Assembly (NCBI GenBank): GCA_024636595.1
Contig: JAGXGT010000061.1
Span: 1-9,835, forward strand
DNA: 9,835 nucleotides
Direction of reading: 5' to 3'
Source of the DNA: Sphingomonadales bacterium
Lineage (GTDB): Bacteria > Pseudomonadota > Alphaproteobacteria > Sphingomonadales > Sphingomonadaceae
Part shown: positions 6,489 to 9,835 of the stretch, piece by piece
Position numbering within the stretch: position 1 is the stretch's first letter
How the letters are laid out: every line of letters begins with the position of its first letter
Program-made: the position numbers and the translations under genes
The notes under the pieces: generated by a model
The model's input: the letters and a program-made list of their open reading frames with translations, nothing else
What the model was told of the DNA's origin: nothing
Databases searched by the model: none

Positions 6489-6771
6489 TTGGCCGCATCG
6501 CGCGAATGTCGCCTTCACACTCGGCCCGAACACCGTTTCGACTGAGCTCATCTTCAGTGACGACGGGGAACTGATCGATTTCATGTCCGAAGACCGGGAC
6601 ATGCTGGAAATGGACGGCACTATGCGCATCGCGCGCTGGGCCATGCCGCTTGGCAATTACTGCGATTTCGATGGCTGGCAACTCGCCAGCGAAGGCGATG
6701 CCATCTGGCACCTGTCCGAAGGATCCTTCACTTACGGACACCTGCGCCTGACCCATTACAACGCGAGATAG
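6481..6771 (+). pseudogene. C-terminal fragment of a DUF6544/DUF6920-like protein
   Basis: In the frame ending at TAG 6769-6771, about 96 residues read as the end of this conserved family of unknown function. They include a beta-rich stretch (VAFTLGPNTVSTELIFSDDG), then FMSEDRDM, an RWAMPLGNYCDFDGW block, and the closing AIWHLSEGSFTYGHLRL with THYN. The family ends with a Y-x-x-x-G/W ... (G)E-x-x-W-x-L-x-x-G-x-F-x-Y pattern, which this matches. There is no start codon with a ribosome site of its own; upstream of ~6485 the DNA belongs to mmsB in a different frame. It is thus the 3' end of a gene whose 5' part was removed by the same deletion that cut mmsB. The family name is from recall. Confidence 0.65.
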
Positions 6772-6871
6772 AACCAGCCCCTGGACGCTATGTGCGTTAT
6801 AGCACTAAAGGACAAACCTAACGCCCTACGCCTAAATCAAGTTGATGTGACAATGCCAGTGGGAGGAATTC
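6772..6871. other. Short intergenic region between convergent genes
   Basis: This lies between the DUF6544-like fragment and the convergent serine hydrolase gene. It contains a small inverted repeat, GCTAT (6787-6791) and ATAGC (6799-6803), and nothing that looks coding. A weak terminator for the plus-strand remnants is possible but is not supported by a T-run. Confidence 0.4.
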
Positions 6872-6886
6872 GTCCCAAAAAGGGAC
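6872..6886 (-). terminator. Possible short hairpin after the serine hydrolase gene
   Basis: GTCCC (6872-6876) and GGGAC (6882-6886) flank a loop of five A (five T on the minus strand), one base beyond the stop codon of the minus-strand gene. The stem is only 5 bp and no T-run follows on the minus strand, so it would be a weak terminator at best. Confidence 0.3.
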
Positions 6887-6887
6887 T

Positions 6888-8858
6888 CTAAAATCCAAAA
6901 AAACCCCATTTGGCGAGCAACAAAGAAAAAACAAGATAGAGTGGTAAAACGAAGAGCAGGTGGAAGAGTCGCGCTCTACCCCGGCCGCCTTTCCCCCAAC
7001 GCACACCAATTACACCCACAGCGACCAATGTCATCATGAAACCCAGGGCTCCCGCCGTCACAGAAGAAATGAGAAGGGCACCCGGGAATTGATAGACGAC
7101 GTTGAATGGGTCGAGGGTTGCCCCCCACATTGCAAAAAGACTCAAAGCAAATACCCAAAGCACGGCTGGAGGCAACATCCACCATTGGAGTGAATTATGA
7201 TAATTCGGCTGTCTGCGTTTCTTCCAGATGTCGCGCGCCGCTAAGGTGATCACTGTTATGGAGCACAGTAACACTAGGAGAGCCAGTCCGCCAAGAAGGA
7301 GTGGACTATAGATGAACCCCGCTCGTTCATAGCGCGTGGTCCCATACTGATCCATGAACGCAAGCACCTTCCCGGCATCATCGAGTTCCAGCGTTAGGAT
7401 GTCGTTTCCTATTGCGCTGAGGAAGGTGCTGGGCCGACCGGTCGGAACCCAAGCCCGCGTTTGGCCTGCGGCTGAAAAAACCAGATAGCCCTCGGGGTCC
7501 ACATCCAACGACACCGAGGAATTCAAGAGGGTGACGAACTTTTCTAATCCGCTGTAGGGACGTCTAGTCGGTAAAAATTGCCCGCTATACGACCCGGCCT
7601 TGGTCAAGAGGGCAGAATCGCCCGGGCGCTGGACTGGCTCGTCGGAGCCGTAGAACTGCTCGACAATCTTGGAAGGAAGTTCTGCACTAAACCGCATACC
7701 CGTTGGGGAGTTCGTTGAAACGAAGACGCCCAAGTTAAGGTCCGGTATGATCATCATATTGGACTTGAAGAACTGGGTGGAGCCGCCGTGGCCATAACCC
7801 ATATAGCCGCCAGGAAGCGTTTCCATCATGAATCCGTGTGCCCAGCGGTTAACGCCTGGCATGGGCGGCATTATCGGGCTTCTGATCAGCGTTGCGGTAC
7901 CTTTCCGAAAGATCCTCTTGTCTTGGTATTCCCCCTCGCCCAAGAGCAGGAGCATGAAGCGGGACATATCTTCAGCCGACGATGAAAGTGAGCCGGCAGG
8001 GCTAATGCCAGTCGCAAACTCGAATCCCTTCGAAACAAAATGACCATTTCTCAATACAAGCGGCGTGGCCAAAGAAGATTGAAGTTCGCGGTCCATCGGG
8101 TCCGGCAGATCTCCCACAGCCGGATATGGTTCACGATACGTCGTTCGCCGCATTCCCATCGGCCGAAAGAACTTATCTTCCGCGACGCTTGCCCAATCCT
8201 TTCCTTCCAGGTGAGCGACAATTTCTCCCGCTAGAGCGGTACCGTAATTCGAATAGGTAGAGAACATACCTGGCTCCCGCACCCGGTCGGGGCGGTGCTG
8301 CTCCAAATAACGAGACGGCGAGAGAATTCTCTCGGGTCGCTCTACAAACAAATGCCCTAGAGCACTGTCTTCAAAACCTGAAGTATGTCCGAACAGGTCC
8401 CTAACCAGGATCGGTCGATATTTTCCGTCAGGAATTGCAAGATGACCAGGCAGATACGAATTGACGGGGGCATCAAGACGCACTCGGCCTTCATCCACAA
8501 GGTCGAGAAGGACAATCCATGTAATCGTCTTCGAAATCGATCCGAGGCGAAAGAGATCTTGCGCGGGGTCAACACGGCGGACGGGATCAATGCCGGCCAT
8601 GCCATATCCCTTGAGCAGGCGCACCTCCCCGTCCTGAACTACAGATATCGTTACGCCAGCAATTCCGGCCTCTTCTCTTGCTTCACTAACAAGGCCATCC
8701 ACAAAACTCTCCAGCGCCGCAGGCCTGATAGGATCGCTCGGAACGTGATGGGCGGTCGCGGCAGACAGGCGCTCCGAAGCCGGAGCCGCATGCAACATTG
8801 CAGCAGCGCACAAGAATGCCGCGCTCACAAAACTCACTATCTTTCCCAAAGTCATCAT
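6888..8858 (-). CDS. Serine hydrolase, class C beta-lactamase fold with C-terminal membrane domain
   Basis: From the ATG at 8858 the protein has 656 residues. A longer frame reaches 8891, but 8858 is preferred because GGAAGGGAG lies 9 nt upstream and a clean signal peptide (hydrophobic about 5-24, then HAAPAS) follows directly. The beta-lactamase/PBP-like domain has SISK (nucleophile Ser107, Lys110; SxxK), YSN (Tyr202-Asn204; YxN) and GHGG (His357) in place of KTG, as in esterase, D-aminopeptidase and AmpH-like members. After a linker domain, about four to five hydrophobic helices fill the last ~150 residues (starting near SPLLLGGLALLVLL and ending at LLAKWGFFGF), anchoring it in the inner membrane with the catalytic domain outside. 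The substrate is unknown; candidates are esters, D-amino-acid peptides or peptidoglycan fragments. Resistance to beta-lactams cannot be assumed. It stands alone, convergent to the degraded valine genes, with noticeably more AT-rich and less biased codons than mmsA. Confidence 0.88.
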   Translation of the reverse strand: MMTLGKIVSFVSAAFLCAAAMLHAAPASERLSAATAHHVPSDPIRPAALESFVDGLVSEAREEAGIAGVTISVVQDGEVRLLKGYGMAGIDPVRRVDPAQDLFRLGSISKTITWIVLLDLVDEGRVRLDAPVNSYLPGHLAIPDGKYRPILVRDLFGHTSGFEDSALGHLFVERPERILSPSRYLEQHRPDRVREPGMFSTYSNYGTALAGEIVAHLEGKDWASVAEDKFFRPMGMRRTTYREPYPAVGDLPDPMDRELQSSLATPLVLRNGHFVSKGFEFATGISPAGSLSSSAEDMSRFMLLLLGEGEYQDKRIFRKGTATLIRSPIMPPMPGVNRWAHGFMMETLPGGYMGYGHGGSTQFFKSNMMIIPDLNLGVFVSTNSPTGMRFSAELPSKIVEQFYGSDEPVQRPGDSALLTKAGSYSGQFLPTRRPYSGLEKFVTLLNSSVSLDVDPEGYLVFSAAGQTRAWVPTGRPSTFLSAIGNDILTLELDDAGKVLAFMDQYGTTRYERAGFIYSPLLLGGLALLVLLCSITVITLAARDIWKKRRQPNYHNSLQWWMLPPAVLWVFALSLFAMWGATLDPFNVVYQFPGALLISSVTAGALGFMMTLVAVGVIGVRWGKGGRGRARLFHLLFVLPLYLVFSLLLAKWGFFGF

Positions 8859-8879
8859 CGCGCGAATCTCCCTTCCAAA

Positions 8880-8903
8880 TTCGTCAGTCATTTTCGTCAG
8901 TCA
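8880..8903. repeat. Short tandem duplication upstream of the serine hydrolase start
   Basis: TTCGTCAGTCA occurs at 8880-8890 and again at 8893-8903, a 13-bp period. It lies just upstream of the preferred start codon, and one copy creates the alternative upstream ATG at 8891. It may be a slippage product or a pair of binding sites; it also explains why a spurious N-terminal extension appears. Confidence 0.6.
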
Positions 8904-9342
8904 AGTGCGCACCGTGCCCCACCGGTCCACAGGAGTCCGCGCCTAGCGTAACTTTTGGTCGGTTCCGGGAGCCGTCAAAAATCCGAGAGGACGGGCTACC
9001 TTGCCCGAGAAATATTCTGACAACCCCCACTGCCATCAACGACACTATAAAAACGGCAATCGATATGTGACCCAGATATCGGTTTCCGCTAACTATTAGC
9101 ACTACAAGTCCCAAATATTTGGCGACGGCATGGGTGCTTCGGTCTCAGCCGCACCCGCTACGAAATCGATAGGCACAGCATCCATCGGTAGCCCCACCCG
9201 CAATCATGGAGAGCGAATAGGACTGAGGCAAGAAAAGCACTCCAACCAATTCACCGCTCCTCAAAGGCGCACGCATTACGAACAACTGCCGCATGACCCC
9301 AACAACGCCTCCTCCGCGGCAGCCTATTATCAAGAGATGCAT
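8884..9342 (-). pseudogene. Possible relic of a small membrane protein
   Basis: On the minus strand one reading frame runs from about 9342 to 8884, broken by a TGA at 9145-9147. Upstream of the stop it gives a weakly hydrophobic part (GELVGVLFLPQSYSLSMIAG) with GGAGGAGG ahead of an in-frame ATG. Downstream it gives two clear hydrophobic helices (YLGLVVLIVSGNRYLGHISI and AVFIVSLMAVGVVRIFLG). Between them a different frame reads VGLPMDAVPIDFVAG, which would fit better than the nominal frame. The pattern faintly resembles DUF4267-type four-helix proteins, but this is recall and weak. It may instead be non-coding DNA with chance hydrophobic frames. The rest of the ~0.7 kb between 8859 and 9572 shows no gene I can support on either strand. 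Confidence 0.28.
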
Positions 9343-9343
9343 T

Positions 9344-9407
9344 CTCTATATAGAGTATTAATGTCTCATTTAGACTATGTCAATCCTCATTGAGATATTT
9401 GGAGGAT
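9344..9407. repeat. Cluster of short inverted repeats in AT-rich DNA
   Basis: Three or four inverted repeats lie close together: the perfect palindrome CTCTATATAGAG (9344-9355), GTCT/AGAC (9363-9366 and 9372-9375), CTCATTGAG (9386-9394) and ATCCTC/GAGGAT (9383-9388 and 9402-9407). The stretch is AT-rich and non-coding. It could be a promoter/operator area for the possible minus-strand relic or a rearrangement scar; nothing decides between these. Confidence 0.35.
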
Positions 9408-9459
9408 AATCACCAGGCTATAGGCAGAGAGGCCTTTGATGATTGCTTACCTTTGCATC

Positions 9460-9526
9460 CTTGGTTATACAGGCAAAAACCCGCCGCTTTTGCGTAAAAA
9501 CCTTCCTGCTTGGGTTATATAGACCC
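9460..9526 (+). promoter_or_regulatory. Repeated motif upstream of the XRE regulator, possible promoter/operator
   Basis: CTTGGTTATACAG (9460-9472) and CTTGGGTTATATAG (9509-9522) are near-identical and about 50 bp apart. The second sits inside GGGT-N7-ACCC (9512-9526) and contains a TATATA that could be a -10 box, with TTGCGT (9490-9495) as a poorly spaced -35 candidate. XRE-type regulators commonly bind such sites in their own promoter, so autoregulation is plausible but untested. Confidence 0.4.
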
Positions 9527-9572
9527 GAGTAGAGAAGTCAGGAGCGTGCTTTGCGTGAAGGAGTCTCTCTGA

Positions 9573-9835
9573 ATGCCGCATAGTCAACCCACCATTGGAC
9601 AGCTGCTGAGGCAACTGAGAAGCGACAACGGTTGGACGCTTAAGCAGATGAGCAAGAAGAGCGGCATCCCGCTATCGACCCTCTCAAAGGTAGAGCACGA
9701 CCGGCTCACCCTCACATATGATAAGCTTCTCCAGCTCAGTGATCGCTTGGAGATGCCGCTTTCAGAGCTGTTCGCCTCCTCAACGGATGGCAACGAGGCA
9801 GCCGTCACGGCCAGGCGCAGCGTCGGGAGGGTCAA
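9573..9835 (+). CDS. XRE-family helix-turn-helix regulator, 5' part (runs off the window)
   Basis: The ATG at 9573 is preceded by GAAGGAG (9557-9563) at 9 nt. The 87 visible codons encode an HTH_3/XRE domain at about residues 8-62: TIGQLLRQLRSDNGWTLKQM (7-26), recognition segment SGIPLSTLSKVEHDR (30-44), then LTYDKLLQLSDRLEMPLSEL. A polar linker follows (ASSTDGNEAAVTARRSVGR). Proteins with this start often continue into a cupin effector domain (about 180-220 residues in total), but that part is outside the window. Repeated motifs in the 110 bp upstream suggest a regulated, perhaps self-controlled promoter. The target genes are unknown; the next gene downstream is not visible. Confidence 0.88.
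   Translation, partial: MPHSQPTIGQLLRQLRSDNGWTLKQMSKKSGIPLSTLSKVEHDRLTLTYDKLLQLSDRLEMPLSELFASSTDGNEAAVTARRSVGRV

Noticed and set aside
6318..6545. Upstream start at 6318 for the mmsB remnant
   Set aside because: GGAG with 7-nt spacing and the Rossmann fingerprint place the start at 6354.
6424..6771. Reading the DUF6544-like frame as a complete small gene starting at 6424
   Set aside because: Codons up to about 6485 are the mmsB coding sequence in another frame, and there is no ribosome site before 6424, so the N-terminus is an artefact of the deletion junction.
6888..8858. A beta-lactam resistance gene
   Set aside because: The fold is shared with many esterases and peptidases; the KTG motif is replaced by HGG and a large membrane domain is present, so resistance is not supported.
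9130..9393. Plus-strand open frame of 87 codons in the region before the XRE gene
   Set aside because: Low-complexity composition, no ribosome site, no recognisable motif, and it overlaps a minus-strand frame with better membrane-helix character.
1..9835. Mobile element, phage, CRISPR, toxin-antitoxin or defence system
   Set aside because: No transposase, integrase, long terminal inverted repeats, repeat-spacer array or paired small genes were seen; the lone XRE regulator has a cupin-type regulator layout and no visible toxin partner within the window.

Overview
The window looks like a chromosomal segment of an alphaproteobacterium, most likely a sphingomonad (Sphingomonadales). The evidence is the GC-rich coding style, the divergent LysR / methylmalonate-semialdehyde dehydrogenase / isobutyryl-CoA-dehydrogenase-type acyl-CoA dehydrogenase arrangement, and the CocE/NonD hydrolase type. 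The taxonomic call is inference from gene style only.

Layout. Positions 1-105 hold the tail of an M19-type membrane dipeptidase. It is followed after 30 nt, on the same strand, by an exported CocE/NonD-family serine hydrolase (136-2055, TTG start) that carries the catalytic triad and the carboxylate cluster of alpha-amino acid ester hydrolases. A second, unrelated-in-sequence-detail CocE-like gene (2085-2507) is clearly dead: it has an early stop, two compensating frameshifts and a lost 3' end. A LysR regulator (2499-3401, minus) is divergent from mmsA (3492-4994, plus); the short intergenic region carries a perfect 14-bp palindrome and repeated TGCA motifs. After a strong hairpin comes an acyl-CoA dehydrogenase (5060-6202).

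The valine-degradation run then collapses. Only the first ~38 codons of an enoyl-CoA-hydratase/3-hydroxyisobutyryl-CoA-hydrolase gene (frameshifted) and the first ~45 codons of mmsB (3-hydroxyisobutyrate dehydrogenase) remain. The mmsB stub is joined directly to the 3' end of a DUF6544/DUF6920-like gene. If no other copies exist in the genome, the pathway is interrupted between 3-hydroxyisobutyryl-CoA and methylmalonate semialdehyde, leaving MmsA and the acyl-CoA dehydrogenase as the surviving steps.

Positions 6888-8858 (minus) encode a secreted or membrane-anchored class-C beta-lactamase-fold serine hydrolase with a C-terminal multi-helix membrane domain. The ~0.7 kb beyond its start contains no confident gene, but it does contain a possible relic of a small membrane protein, several inverted repeats and a pair of repeated motifs. 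At 9573 an XRE/HTH regulator starts and runs off the window. The main theme is gene decay by internal deletion at several independent points. I see no insertion sequence, integrase, tRNA, CRISPR or phage gene, and no convincing new multi-gene system.
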